A stretch of DNA of 41,957 nucleotides from an uncultured bacterium (GTDB lineage Bacteria; Bacillota; Clostridia; Lachnospirales; Lachnospiraceae). Location of the stretch: positions 1 to 41,957 of the forward strand of contig CAJMPJ010000031.1 of the NCBI GenBank assembly GCA_905215155.1. Reading direction: 5' to 3'. Below, piece after piece: positions 23,936 through 32,930 of the stretch; the stretch's first letter is position 1, and every line of letters begins with the position of its first letter. The translations under genes were made by a program, and so were the position numbers. The notes under the pieces are model-generated. The model was not told where the DNA came from. It made no database searches and saw nothing but the letters and a program-made list of their open reading frames with translations.

Positions 23936-25183
23936 CTACTCTGTAATTTTAATGTTTTTAATAAGGTCCAAAGCCCATTCCCTTTCTCCGGCCTTTCTGC
24001 TCATAATATTTATATTCATACGCTGCTCTTTATAAAGCACCTGGGCAGACATTCCATAAATCGTTTCTCCCTCTATCTCCTCCGGTTCATAAAAAGCGGC
24101 CCGGACCCTGGTATCCCCCATGTTAAAATCCATAATTTCATCCACTTTTCCCTGTTCAAACCACTGCTTTTTAAACTCCGCCTGCCGCCCTTCAAAAACC
24201 GCTGCATAAATATAATAATCGTGCCCTCCATACAAAGCTCCGTCAAAATAGTGGTCCATAATTCCCTGGTCTTCTTCATCGTATAAAAAATTCCCCGGTA
24301 TCCCAAAGCTCATAATACCGATTTTCCTATAAACCAGATGCTTCCTGCAACCGATAGAATCCTCTTCATGGAATAGAACCGTATCGTCTAAGTCCACGGG
24401 AGTATGGTGATGAAGCCTGCAGACTTCCAGATATTCACTTTTGGGAAATGGAATCTTCCGGTCCATGGCAAGGGCTTTTTCAAGCAGGTCAATGATGGTC
24501 TCATTGATCTCCCTGTCCTGTGCACTCCGGTCTGAGGGCATAAAATAGCAGTACTGGTTCATCAGCACCATAGCGCTGTTTCTGTAAAACCAGGCGTCCT
24601 TTTCCTCTTCATTCCACACGAAAAAGTCTCTGGCAAATGCCACACTCATTCCAGAATTTGCCATACCTTTCAGCTCTTGCAATGAAAATGACCGGATATG
24701 GGTGATCAGTTTTCCCTCTTGCCGCTGGGGTATGTAGTAAACAGCAGGCCAACAGAACATGTATTCCTGGCTTTCGTTCCAGCCGGATACCAGATCCATA
24801 AGATCGGAAAACCACTGGTAGAAATATTTCTGCCTCATAGCAAGAAAATCCCGACGGATAAAATACCCCGTCCGGTCCTCCACCTTTAGCTTTAATCTTT
24901 CTTTTTGTGCAAGCAGTTCCAGAAAATCAATGACAGCCGCATGAAAACCAGGCCCGGCAATATTTGTCTGGCTCTCTCCCTGCAGCTTTTTTTTATTCCA
25001 TTTAAACCAGATATAGCCTTCCGGGCAAAGCTGGACCAGCAAAAAACCGTCCATTCGGTAACATTGGTATCCCATTTCCTTCACCAGATTTTTTGTCATG
25101 TGCTCTGCATTTTGACAATTCCAGACTATTCCAGAAAATATTTTTTTCTTTGGCTCCAAAGAAAATCTGATTCGAATACTCAT
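23936..25183 (-). CDS. Uncharacterised 415-aa protein
   Basis: I do not recognise a family. It has no signal peptide or membrane segment and is rich in aromatic residues (for example KYFYQWFSDLMDLVSGW). The centre has a cluster of acidic and His residues (RLHHHTPVDLDD, LFHEEDSIGC), and the C-terminus an alpha/beta pattern (YYIYAAVFEGRQAEF; TRVRAAFYEPEEI). It is the first gene of the run leading to the ABC exporter, DegV and sensor kinase, separated from the exporter by only 8 nt. Confidence 0.85.
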   Translation of the reverse strand: MSIRIRFSLEPKKKIFSGIVWNCQNAEHMTKNLVKEMGYQCYRMDGFLLVQLCPEGYIWFKWNKKKLQGESQTNIAGPGFHAAVIDFLELLAQKERLKLKVEDRTGYFIRRDFLAMRQKYFYQWFSDLMDLVSGWNESQEYMFCWPAVYYIPQRQEGKLITHIRSFSLQELKGMANSGMSVAFARDFFVWNEEEKDAWFYRNSAMVLMNQYCYFMPSDRSAQDREINETIIDLLEKALAMDRKIPFPKSEYLEVCRLHHHTPVDLDDTVLFHEEDSIGCRKHLVYRKIGIMSFGIPGNFLYDEEDQGIMDHYFDGALYGGHDYYIYAAVFEGRQAEFKKQWFEQGKVDEIMDFNMGDTRVRAAFYEPEEIEGETIYGMSAQVLYKEQRMNINIMSRKAGEREWALDLIKNIKITE

Positions 25184-25284
25184 CTGAAACCCTTCCTAAC
25201 CTATCTTTATCTATTCTATCGTATTTCTGTTAGAAATGGAAGCCTAAAACGAATTTGGACAAATATTATTTTCAGATGAGTTTA

Positions 25285-25326
25285 AAATAAGGGCTTCCCA
25301 GCAAAAAAACACCGGAAAGCCCTCAT
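25285..25326 (-). terminator. Terminator after gpmI
   Basis: On the minus strand an imperfect stem AGGGCTTTCC / GGGAAGCCCT is followed by TTATTTT. The rest of the 153-nt space (25184-25336) shows no gene; a promoter for the next operon must lie there, but I see only a weak TAGAAT -10 candidate. Confidence 0.8.
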
Positions 25327-25336
25327 TTTCAACATT

Positions 25337-26875
25337 TTATTTTACAAGCAATGATTTTCCTGTCATCTCTTTTGGCTGTTGCATTCCCATCAGTTCGATC
25401 AGGGTTGGAGCAATATCTGCAAGGCAGCCGCCTTCTCTCAGCTTATAAGAAGGATCGGCATTTACCAGGATAAACGGTACCGGATTTGTTGTATGAGCGG
25501 TAAATGGCTGTCCTGTCTCATAATCCACAAGCTGTTCTGCATTTCCATGATCCGCACAGATAAACAGTACACCGTCCGTTTCCTTAATGGCGTCCACAAC
25601 CTTGCCCACGCAATCATCAATTGTCTCAATGGCCTTAATGGCAGCAGGTTCGATTCCAGTATGACCAACCATATCCGGATTGGCAAAATTGACGATTATC
25701 ACATCGTACTTATTGGAGCGAATGGCATCTGTCAGCTTCTCACAAACCACAGGTGCATTCATCTCAGGCTGTAAATCATAGGTGGCAACCTTGGGTGAAG
25801 GAACTAAAATCCGGTCCTCTCCTTTGTTCGGTTCTTCCACACCGCCGTTAAAGAAGAAGGTCACATGGGCATATTTCTCAGTTTCAGCAATTCTTGCCTG
25901 AGTCATATTATGCTGGGCAAGAAATTCACCAAAGGTATTGGAAATGGATTCTTTTTTAAATGCAACGATTTTGTTCTGAATGGTTTCATCGTAATTGGTA
26001 AAGCAGACAAAGGTCAGCTCCAGGCGTTTTCCTCTCTCAAATCCCTTAAAATCATCATCACAAAACGCCCTTGTCATCTCTCTTGCCCGGTCAGGACGGA
26101 AGTTGAAGAAAACGACGGAATCATGATTATTTACAGTGGCAAGAGGCTTCTGGCCATCCATCACTACAAGCGGCTCTACAAATTCATCGAAAACCTTTGC
26201 ATCATAGGAAGCCTGAATTCCTTCCGTTGCTGATTGGGCCTGATTTCCTTCCCCTTTGGAAAGGGCCAGGTATGCACGTTCCACACGATCCCAACGGTTG
26301 TCACGGTCCATGGCATAGTAACGTCCTGCTACGGAAGCCACTTTCCCCACTCCAAGTTCTTTCATCTTTGCTTCCAGTGCTTCAACAAAGCCCTTTCCCG
26401 AAGCAGGAGGTGTATCACGTCCATCTAAGAAACAGTGCACATACACCTTTTCAAGACCATTTCTCTTTGCCAGCTCAAGCAGACCGTAAATATGGTCGAT
26501 ATGGCTGTGTACGCCTCCGTCTGAAACCAGCCCCATCATATGAAGGGCTGAATTGTTCTTTTTGCAGTTTTCCACTGCCTGTAAAAATTCCGGTATTTCA
26601 AAGAAATCACCATCGGCTATGGATTTGGTGATTCTGGTAAGTTCCTGATATACGATGCGGCCTGCGCCCATATTTAAATGTCCTACTTCTGAGTTGCCCA
26701 TCTGTCCGTCAGGAAGACCTACTGCCAAACCGCTGGCATTTCCTTTTACAAACGGACACTGGCTCATCAGCTGATCCATGATTGGAGTTTTTGCCTCACA
26801 GACCGCATTGTGCTCACAGTTATCATTTAATCCATAACCATCTAGTATCATCAATACAACTGGCTTTTTGCTCAT
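25337..26875 (-). CDS. gpmI: 2,3-bisphosphoglycerate-independent phosphoglycerate mutase
   Basis: 512 aa, standard length. LMILDGYGLNDN gives the metal-binding Asp, and GQMGNSEVGHLNMG holds the catalytic Ser. Further conserved parts: HSHIDHIYGLLELAK, FLDGRDTPP, NFRPDRAREM, and the metal-binding FICADHGNAEQ and TAHTTNPVPFI. It interconverts 3- and 2-phosphoglycerate in glycolysis with Mn2+. It is the last gene of the gap-pgk-tpiA-gpmI block and has its own GGAGAA site. Confidence 0.97.
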   Translation of the reverse strand: MSKKPVVLMILDGYGLNDNCEHNAVCEAKTPIMDQLMSQCPFVKGNASGLAVGLPDGQMGNSEVGHLNMGAGRIVYQELTRITKSIADGDFFEIPEFLQAVENCKKNNSALHMMGLVSDGGVHSHIDHIYGLLELAKRNGLEKVYVHCFLDGRDTPPASGKGFVEALEAKMKELGVGKVASVAGRYYAMDRDNRWDRVERAYLALSKGEGNQAQSATEGIQASYDAKVFDEFVEPLVVMDGQKPLATVNNHDSVVFFNFRPDRAREMTRAFCDDDFKGFERGKRLELTFVCFTNYDETIQNKIVAFKKESISNTFGEFLAQHNMTQARIAETEKYAHVTFFFNGGVEEPNKGEDRILVPSPKVATYDLQPEMNAPVVCEKLTDAIRSNKYDVIIVNFANPDMVGHTGIEPAAIKAIETIDDCVGKVVDAIKETDGVLFICADHGNAEQLVDYETGQPFTAHTTNPVPFILVNADPSYKLREGGCLADIAPTLIELMGMQQPKEMTGKSLLVK

Positions 26876-26895
26876 AAATCGTTCTCCTTTTCGTG

Positions 26896-26936
26896 AAAAA
26901 CTGCCGACCCTGGTCTATGATATATGGAGTCGGCAG
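26896..26936 (-). terminator. Terminator-like hairpin between tpiA and gpmI
   Basis: A perfect 8-bp stem CTGCCGAC/GTCGGCAG (26901-26908 with 26929-26936), followed on the minus strand by TTTTT. It starts 8 nt after the tpiA stop. It should end or reduce transcription into gpmI. Confidence 0.8.
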
Positions 26937-26943
26937 ATTCTAT

Positions 26944-27696
26944 TTATTTTTTGTAATTAACAATTGCTCCAAAATCCGGCTTTAAGGATGCACCGCCAAC
27001 CAGGCCGCCGTCAATGTCAGGCTGTGAAAACAGCTCCGGTGCGCTGCTTGCAGATACAGAGCCGCCATACTGGATGCGGATCGCTGCAGCAGTAGCCTCG
27101 TCATAGATTTCACCGATGCATACACGGATCGCACTGCAGACTTCCTGAGCCTGTTCGGTTGTTGCTACCTTACCGGTACCAATGGCCCAGATCGGCTCAT
27201 AAGCGATCACCGCTTCTTTTGCCTGTTCTGCGCTCACATTTAAGAAAGCAATTTTGATCTGCTGACGGATCCAGTCAATTGTGATTCCCTGCTCTCTCTG
27301 AGTTAAGGATTCTCCGCAGCAGACGATGGGGGTAATGCCGTATTCAAATGCCTTTAATACCTTTTTGTTCACCGTCTCATCGGATTCTGCGAAATATTCT
27401 CTTCTTTCAGAATGCCCTATAATTACATATTTTACACCGGCATCTTTTAACATAGCCGGAGAAATTTCACCGGTGTAAGCACCCTTGTCTTCAAAGTACA
27501 TATTTTCTGCTCCGATGTTGATATTAGAGCCTTTTGCCGCCTCCATTGCCGGTATAATATCAATCGCCGGTACACAGAAAACAACATCCACCTCATCATT
27601 TGCTACCAAAGGTTTCAATGTATTTACAAGCGCAACCGCCTCGGTTGGCGTCATATTCATTTTCCAGTTTCCTGCTACGATTTTTCTTCTAGACAT
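26944..27696 (-). CDS. tpiA: Triosephosphate isomerase
   Basis: 250 aa from the ATG at 27696 ([20 protein letters not shown]), with AAGGAAGGG before it; the longer frame runs back into the intergenic hairpin. Catalytic residues are visible: the NWKMN Lys, the [11 protein letters not shown]is, and the [12 protein letters not shown]lu with phosphate-gripping loop; GGSVSASS and [10 protein letters not shown] close the barrel. It interconverts dihydroxyacetone phosphate and glyceraldehyde-3-phosphate. Confidence 0.97.
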   Translation of the reverse strand: MSRRKIVAGNWKMNMTPTEAVALVNTLKPLVANDEVDVVFCVPAIDIIPAMEAAKGSNINIGAENMYFEDKGAYTGEISPAMLKDAGVKYVIIGHSERREYFAESDETVNKKVLKAFEYGITPIVCCGESLTQREQGITIDWIRQQIKIAFLNVSAEQAKEAVIAYEPIWAIGTGKVATTEQAQEVCSAIRVCIGEIYDEATAAAIRIQYGGSVSASSAPELFSQPDIDGGLVGGASLKPDFGAIVNYKK

Positions 27697-27746
27697 ACAA
27701 TTACCCTTCCTTTTTTCAACGTTTGACAGGACAAAGCCTCTCACTT

Positions 27747-27775
27747 TAAAAGCCCGGACGTTCACCGCCCGGGCC
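27747..27775 (-). terminator. Terminator-like hairpin between pgk and tpiA
   Basis: A GC-rich stem GCCCGG/CCGGGC (27752-27757 with 27769-27774), followed on the minus strand by CTTTTAAAG. The short U run suggests partial termination or a 3' end stabiliser. Confidence 0.65.
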
Positions 27776-27783
27776 GGTATCTG

Positions 27784-28998
27784 CTATGATCGATTGTCCG
27801 CTGCAGCTACGCCTGGCAGTTCTTTTCCTTCCAGGAACTCTAAGGATGCGCCGCCCCCGGTCGAGATATGAGTCATCTTGTCTGCAAATCCAAGTCTCTT
27901 AACCGCATTTACGGAATCTCCGCCGCCGATTACGGTAGTCGCATCGGTAAGGTCTGCAACCGCACGGCATACCTCCAAAGTTCCTTCTGCAAAGTTGGAG
28001 AATTCAAAAACTCCCATCGGTCCGTTCCATACAACGGTCTTCGCTCCCTTTAAAGCCTCTTTGTAAAGGGCAATGGTCTTAGGTCCGATATCAAAGCCTG
28101 ACCAGCCTGCATCAATGGATTCAACCACGTTTCTCTCGGTGTCGTTTGAGAACTCTTTTCCTTCCACATGATCAACAGGAAGAAGAAGCTTTACGCCTTT
28201 TTCTTTTGCTTTCTCGATCATCTCTAAGGAATAGTCCAGTTTATCTTCCTCACATAAAGATTTACCGATTTCCTGGCCCTGTGCCTTTAAGAAGGTATAT
28301 GCCATACCACCGCCGATGATTAAGGTATCTACCTTATCAAGAAGGTTGTTGATCACGTTGATCTTATCAGAAACCTTTGCTCCGCCCAGGATAGCCACAA
28401 AAGGACGAACCGGATTCTCAACAGCCTGGCCTAAGAATTTGATTTCTTTTTCCATCAGATAACCAACTACATTGGTGGAGGTATATTTGGTAACGCCTAC
28501 GTTGGAGCAGTGTGCTCTGTGAGCAGTACCGAATGCATCGTTTACAAAAATGCCGTCGCTCAATGCAGCCAGCTCTTTTGCATATTCCTCTGCGTTCTCA
28601 TCTTTGCCGTACTTTGTCTCTTCCACTCTGTAACGGGTGTTCTGAAGAAGCAGGACTTCCCCGTCCTTTAATTCAGCAGCCACTTTCTGGGTCTCAGGCC
28701 CTGTTACCTTAGGATCATTGACAAACTTTACGGAGACGCCAAGTCTCTCGCTCAATGCCGGTGCAACTGGTGCTAAGGACATCTCAGGAAGAGGTTCCCC
28801 CTTTGGCTTTCCTAAATGGGAACAAAGAATCACCTTTGCACCCTGATCCAATAATTTTTTAATAGTAGGAATGGCTCCGTCGATACGGTTATAGTTCTGA
28901 ATCACTCCATCCTTTAACGGTACGTTGAAATCACATCTTACTAATACTTTTTTTCCCTGCAGTCCTGTCAAATCATCAATCGTTTTCTTGTTAAGCAT
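27784..28998 (-). CDS. pgk: Phosphoglycerate kinase
   Basis: 404 aa from the ATG at 28998 ([20 protein letters not shown]), preceded by AAAGGAG. Signatures: [54 protein letters not shown] and the nucleotide-binding [12 protein letters not shown], then [15 protein letters not shown]. It makes ATP from 1,3-bisphosphoglycerate directly after the GAPDH step. Confidence 0.97.
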   Translation of the reverse strand: MLNKKTIDDLTGLQGKKVLVRCDFNVPLKDGVIQNYNRIDGAIPTIKKLLDQGAKVILCSHLGKPKGEPLPEMSLAPVAPALSERLGVSVKFVNDPKVTGPETQKVAAELKDGEVLLLQNTRYRVEETKYGKDENAEEYAKELAALSDGIFVNDAFGTAHRAHCSNVGVTKYTSTNVVGYLMEKEIKFLGQAVENPVRPFVAILGGAKVSDKINVINNLLDKVDTLIIGGGMAYTFLKAQGQEIGKSLCEEDKLDYSLEMIEKAKEKGVKLLLPVDHVEGKEFSNDTERNVVESIDAGWSGFDIGPKTIALYKEALKGAKTVVWNGPMGVFEFSNFAEGTLEVCRAVADLTDATTVIGGGDSVNAVKRLGFADKMTHISTGGGASLEFLEGKELPGVAAADNRS

Positions 28999-29050
28999 GT
29001 TTTCGTATGCTCCTTTCCAATATGGTGTATACAATATAATTATGAAATAA

Positions 29051-29086
29051 TAAAAGGGCCCGGTCCTTTACGACCGGACCCTTCGT
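29051..29086 (-). terminator. Terminator-like hairpin between gap and pgk
   Basis: A strong stem with arms AGGG-C-CCGGTC and GACCGG-A-CCCT (about 29055-29082), followed on the minus strand by TTTTATTATTT. It starts within about 10 nt of the gap stop. gap could be expressed well above pgk. Confidence 0.85.
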
Positions 29087-29092
29087 GGATCA

Positions 29093-30124
29093 TTAGCCTA
29101 ATTCAGCAAAGTACTTAATTGTACGAACCATCTGGCTTGTATAAGAATTCTCATTGTCATACCAGGAAACAACCTGTACCTGATATAAATCATCACCAAT
29201 CTTGGAAACCAAAGTCTGAGTAGCATCAAACAGGGAACCAAACTTCATGCCGACAATATCAGAAGATACGATCTCATCAGTATTGTAGCCGAAGGATTCA
29301 CTTGATGCTGCCTTCATTGCTGCGTTGATGCCTTCTTTTGTTACATCAGTACCCTTAACAACTGCTGTTAAGATGGTAGTAGAACCTGTAGGAACCGGAA
29401 CACGCTGTGCGGAGCCGATCAGCTTGCCGTTTAATTCCGGAATAACCAAACCGATTGCTTTTGCAGCACCAGTAGAGTTAGGAACGATATTAGCAGCGCC
29501 TGCTCTTGCTCTTCTTAAATCGCCTTTTCTGTGAGGTCCGTCAAGGATCATCTGATCTCCGGTGTAAGCATGAATTGTGCTCATGATACCGGACTGGATT
29601 GGTGCGTAATCGTTAAGAGCTTTAGCCATAGGTGCTAAACAGTTTGTTGTACAGGAAGCTGCAGAAATGATCTTGTCATCTGCTGTCAATACATTCTCGT
29701 TTACGCTGTAAACGATGGTTGGCAGATCGTTGCCTGCCGGAGCAGAGATAACAACTTTCTTAGCGCCTGCATTGATATGAGCCTGAGATTTCTCCTTGGA
29801 GCAGTAGAAACCGGTACACTCTAAAACCACATCAACACCAACTTTACCCCAAGGAAGATTTGCAGCATCTTTCTCGGCATAAATTTTAATATTTTTTCCA
29901 TCAACAGTAATAGAATCTTCAGAAGCTTCCACTGTATGAGCTTTCTCGCCGTAGTATCCAGCGTATCCGCCCTGTGCTGTATCATATTTTAATAAATGTG
30001 CTAACATCTTTGGATCTGTTAAATCGTTAATCGCTACTACTTCATAGCCTTCTGCGCCAAACATCTGTCTGAAAGCAAGACGGCCAATACGTCCGAAACC
30101 ATTAATTGCAACTTTTACTGCCAT
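29093..30124 (-). CDS. gap: Glyceraldehyde-3-phosphate dehydrogenase
   Basis: 343 aa, with AGGAGGAATTG before the ATG. The N-terminal Rossmann motif [15 protein letters not shown], catalytic Cys in [15 protein letters not shown], the following [17 protein letters not shown], and [15 protein letters not shown] at the end. An Asp follows the second strand (AINDLTD), typical for NAD-specific enzymes. It produces NADH, so regulation by the Rex-like site in its leader makes physiological sense. Confidence 0.97.
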   Translation of the reverse strand: MAVKVAINGFGRIGRLAFRQMFGAEGYEVVAINDLTDPKMLAHLLKYDTAQGGYAGYYGEKAHTVEASEDSITVDGKNIKIYAEKDAANLPWGKVGVDVVLECTGFYCSKEKSQAHINAGAKKVVISAPAGNDLPTIVYSVNENVLTADDKIISAASCTTNCLAPMAKALNDYAPIQSGIMSTIHAYTGDQMILDGPHRKGDLRRARAGAANIVPNSTGAAKAIGLVIPELNGKLIGSAQRVPVPTGSTTILTAVVKGTDVTKEGINAAMKAASSESFGYNTDEIVSSDIVGMKFGSLFDATQTLVSKIGDDLYQVQVVSWYDNENSYTSQMVRTIKYFAELG

Positions 30125-30158
30125 AATTCAATTCCTCCTAAGAATAAAATTAATGTGA

Positions 30159-30176
30159 TTGTTAAATAATAATCAA
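30159..30176. promoter_or_regulatory. Rex-like operator in the gap leader
   Basis: TTGTTAAATAATAATCAA matches the known clostridial Rex consensus TTGTTAA-N4-TTAACAA at 12 of 14 informative positions. It starts about 10 bases downstream of the -10 box, so bound Rex would block initiation. A rex gene lies in this window. Confidence 0.65.
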
Positions 30177-30185
30177 CTACTTTGT

Positions 30186-30214
30186 ATTTTACCTAATAAC
30201 CCAATAAATAGCAA
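30186..30214 (-). promoter_or_regulatory. Promoter of gap
   Basis: On the minus strand TTGCTA (30214-30209), a 17-base spacer and TAAAAT (30191-30186), followed by a leader of about 55 nt with the Rex-like site. Confidence 0.65.
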
Positions 30215-30310
30215 GTCCTTTTTTTATTTTATCTTATCCTAGTATAGAGCTTCCCTTTCTATTTATACATCGTTTTGGAAAATTTCAAAGAATTCTCCCG
30301 ATTCTCTCCG

Positions 30311-30339
30311 TTGCTTTTCTTCCTTAATTTGATTATAAT
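30311..30339 (+). promoter_or_regulatory. Promoter of the PHP-family phosphatase gene
   Basis: TTGCTT (30311-30316), a 17-base spacer and TATAAT (30334-30339). The ribosome site GGAGG and the ATG at 30365 follow. It is divergent from gap within the 240-nt space 30125-30364. Confidence 0.75.
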
Positions 30340-30364
30340 TGATTTAAATTGAAAGGAGGCCCAC

Positions 30365-31162
30365 ATGCTGCCAGATTATCATTTTCACACAATCTTTTCC
30401 GGAGACTCCGAAACACCGGTGCGGGCACAGCTGGACCGCGCTGCCGCACTTGGAATGAAATCCCTTTGCGTCACAGACCACCATGACTATGATGTGGATT
30501 CTGCAATTGATTTTACCCTTGATATAAACAGATATTTTGAAACCATGATCCGGCTCAAGGAAGAATATAAAAACCAGCTCGACCTTCGCATAGGGATCGA
30601 ACTGGGCCTTCAGACTCACCTGAAAAAGTATTTTAAAGAACTGCTTTCCTCTTATCCCTTTGATTATGTCATCGGCTCCACCCATTTCATTGGCAGGAAG
30701 GACCCGGCATATCCGGCTTTTTTTGAAGGAAAGAAGGAGGATGAAGCATATCTTCAGTATTTCCAGGTCACACTGGATAACGTAAAGCAGCTAGACACCT
30801 ATGACACTGCCGGCCACCTGGATTACATCATCCGTTACGGTCCAAATAAAGCAGAACACTACCGCTACGATTCCTACCGTGATATTTTTGATGAAATCCT
30901 GAAAGCTGTCATTGCACACGGCAAAGGAATCGAATGCAATACGGCCGGTTTCCGAAAAGGGATTCATCAGCCAAATCCGGGAAGGGAAATCATAAAACGT
31001 TACCGGGAGCTGGGCGGGGAGATCATAACCATTGGTTCCGATGCCCATATTCCGGAGGATCTGGGGGCTGATTTTCAAACTGCCAGGGAGATCTTAATCT
31101 CCTGCGGATTTTCCTATTATACGGAATTTAAACAACGGAAACCGGAATTCAAACCTTTATAA
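30365..31162 (+). CDS. PHP-domain histidinol-phosphatase (HisK/HisJ type)
   Basis: 265 aa. The PHP metal motifs are in order: DYHFHTIFSGD near the N-terminus, CVTDHHDYD, IGIELGL, VIGSTHFIG, AGHLDYIIRYG, IECNTAGFRKG and GSDAHIPEDLG. This is the pattern of histidinol-phosphatases of Gram-positives (B. subtilis HisK/HisJ), which make L-histidinol in histidine synthesis. No other his gene is nearby, so another phosphatase role cannot be excluded. Confidence 0.88.
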   Translation: MLPDYHFHTIFSGDSETPVRAQLDRAAALGMKSLCVTDHHDYDVDSAIDFTLDINRYFETMIRLKEEYKNQLDLRIGIELGLQTHLKKYFKELLSSYPFDYVIGSTHFIGRKDPAYPAFFEGKKEDEAYLQYFQVTLDNVKQLDTYDTAGHLDYIIRYGPNKAEHYRYDSYRDIFDEILKAVIAHGKGIECNTAGFRKGIHQPNPGREIIKRYRELGGEIITIGSDAHIPEDLGADFQTAREILISCGFSYYTEFKQRKPEFKPL

Positions 31163-31213
31163 GAATATACGGAAATGCATACACAGAAAATGTACTAGAA
31201 TTGGAGAAACAAA

Positions 31214-31873
31214 ATGAATGTATTTGACATCGTGGGACCCGTTATGATCGGACCTTCCAGCTCTCATACAGCCGGTGCCGCACGAATCGGCAAGACTGCC
31301 GCCATGTTATTAGGTGCTCCCGTGGTAAAAGCCGATATCCTTTTTCACGGTTCCTTTGCAAAAACCTGCAAAGGCCATGGGACCGATAAAGCCATTGTTG
31401 GGGGTATCTTAAAAATGGATCCCTGGGACCCGGGCATCCGGACAAGCCTTGAGAAAGCCAAAAAACTGGGCATCTCCATCAATTTCCGTACAGGAACCAT
31501 TGAAAATGCCCACCCCAACACCGCCCTGGTTACCCTGACATCGAAAATAGGCAATACCATCGCCATTCAGGGTTCCTCCATTGGAGGAGGAAACATTGTC
31601 ATCACCAAGGTAAATGATATGGAAGTTTATTTCACCGGTCAAAAGACCACCCTTATTGTCATGCACCAGGATGTGCCCGGTATCATTGCCCATGTGACCA
31701 ATCTGGTGGCAGCAGGAAATGCCAACATCTGTAATTTCCGCTTAAACCGGCAGGAAAAAGGCGGATTGGCCATTATGACGCTTGAAATGGATTCTGATTT
31801 TGATGACGCTCTTGTTTCAAAGATCAAAGCCATTCCATTCGTTTATAATACCATCTTATTAAAATTAAACTGA
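31214..31873 (+). CDS. sdaAB: L-serine dehydratase, beta subunit
   Basis: 219 aa with GGAG before the ATG. FDIVGPVMIGPSSSHTAGAARIG is the family start; the C-terminal part (TLIVMHQDVPGIIAHVTNLV) is an ACT domain at about 145-219. With the alpha subunit it forms the oxygen-sensitive iron-sulfur enzyme of anaerobes that deaminates serine to pyruvate and ammonia. The alpha gene follows after 29 nt. Confidence 0.96.
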   Translation: MNVFDIVGPVMIGPSSSHTAGAARIGKTAAMLLGAPVVKADILFHGSFAKTCKGHGTDKAIVGGILKMDPWDPGIRTSLEKAKKLGISINFRTGTIENAHPNTALVTLTSKIGNTIAIQGSSIGGGNIVITKVNDMEVYFTGQKTTLIVMHQDVPGIIAHVTNLVAAGNANICNFRLNRQEKGGLAIMTLEMDSDFDDALVSKIKAIPFVYNTILLKLN

Positions 31874-31902
31874 CCGCAATGCTATCATAATAGGAGAAAC
31901 TC

Positions 31903-32781
31903 ATGAAACTTAAATATAATTCTGTGGAGGAACTGGTGAAGGCCTCTCTTTCATCCAACAAAAAAATATCGGAAATCGTTCTGGAAGAACAGGCGGAGGA
32001 TATGGAACTTGCCCCAGAAGCGGTCTATGCCACCATGGAAAAAAGCTTTGATGTTATGAAACAATCCGTTTTAAACGGCATGGATGAGACACTTCGCTCC
32101 CCCAGCGGCCTATCCGGAGGTGCCGCCGCAAAACTGAAAAAAGCAGTAGACGAGGGGCGGAATCATTATGGACACCTTCTTGGAAATGCCATCAGCATGG
32201 CTCTTGCCGTAACCGAGTACAATTCCTGCATGGGACAGATCGTTGCCGCACCAACCGCCGGTGCATGCGGTGTGATCCCGGCGGCTCTCATCTCTGTTAT
32301 GGACGAGTATGACCTTCCAAAACACGACATAATCATGTCCCTGTTCACCGCTTCCGCCATTGGTATGGTCATTGCCAAATGTGCCAGCATTGCCGGAGCC
32401 GAAGGCGGCTGCCAGGCAGAAGTCGGCTCTGCCTCTGCCATGGCTGCGGCTGCCCTCAGCGAACTCTTTGGGGGAACTCCCCAGATGGTCTCAGACAGCT
32501 GTGCCATCGCCTTAAAAAATACCCTGGGCCTGGTTTGTGATCCGGTTGCAGGTCTGGTGGAGGTTCCCTGCATCAAACGCAATGCCATGGGGGTTGCCAA
32601 TGCCTTTACCGCTTCTGAACTGGCTTTGGCCGGAATCACAAGTGTTATTCCGGCAGACGAGGTGATCCTTGCCATGAAGCAGGTGGGCCAGCAGATGTCC
32701 TCCTCACTCCGGGAAACCGCAGAAGGCGGACTGGCTGCCACCCCCACCGGTTGCCGGTTGTGCAAAAAGATTTTTGGATAA
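31903..32781 (+). CDS. sdaAA: L-serine dehydratase, alpha subunit (Fe-S)
   Basis: 292 aa with AGGAG before the ATG. Hallmarks: SPSGLSGGAAAKLKK, VAAPTAGACGVIPA, GAEGGCQAEVGSASAMAA and GLVCDPVAGLVEVPC. Several conserved Cys (in the last three segments and in CRLCKKIFG at the end) fit the 4Fe-4S cluster. It pairs with the beta subunit just upstream; separate subunits are typical of Clostridia. Confidence 0.96.
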   Translation: MKLKYNSVEELVKASLSSNKKISEIVLEEQAEDMELAPEAVYATMEKSFDVMKQSVLNGMDETLRSPSGLSGGAAAKLKKAVDEGRNHYGHLLGNAISMALAVTEYNSCMGQIVAAPTAGACGVIPAALISVMDEYDLPKHDIIMSLFTASAIGMVIAKCASIAGAEGGCQAEVGSASAMAAAALSELFGGTPQMVSDSCAIALKNTLGLVCDPVAGLVEVPCIKRNAMGVANAFTASELALAGITSVIPADEVILAMKQVGQQMSSSLRETAEGGLAATPTGCRLCKKIFG

Positions 32782-32817
32782 TACATCTTTGCTTTAATGA
32801 ATTACTTTAATTGAAAA

Positions 32818-32911
32818 GACCTGCTGCAAAATGGACTGCAGATACCAGTACAAACATTGACCTACTGTCTCCGTTTGATGTCTGGTCTTCTCTTCCATTT
32901 TCCAACAGGTC
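32818..32911. repeat. Long imperfect inverted repeat in the sdaAA-argH convergent space
   Basis: The arms pair in nested order: GACCTG (32818) with CAGGTC (32906), AAAATGGA (32828) with TCCATTTT (32894), ACCAG (32844) with CTGGT (32882), CAAAC (32851) with GTTTG (32873), with internal loops and a 17-nt apex. It fills most of the 149-nt space between convergent genes. It may act as a two-way terminator (no clear U run), or be a small mobile-repeat remnant or structured RNA. Confidence 0.6.
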
Positions 32912-32930
32912 ATCTTGCTCTGTCCCTATC

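Noticed and set aside
27697..27765. Extended tpiA start upstream of 27696
   Set aside because: The extra residues are coded by the intergenic hairpin region and have no ribosome site; [14 protein letters not shown] is the normal start.
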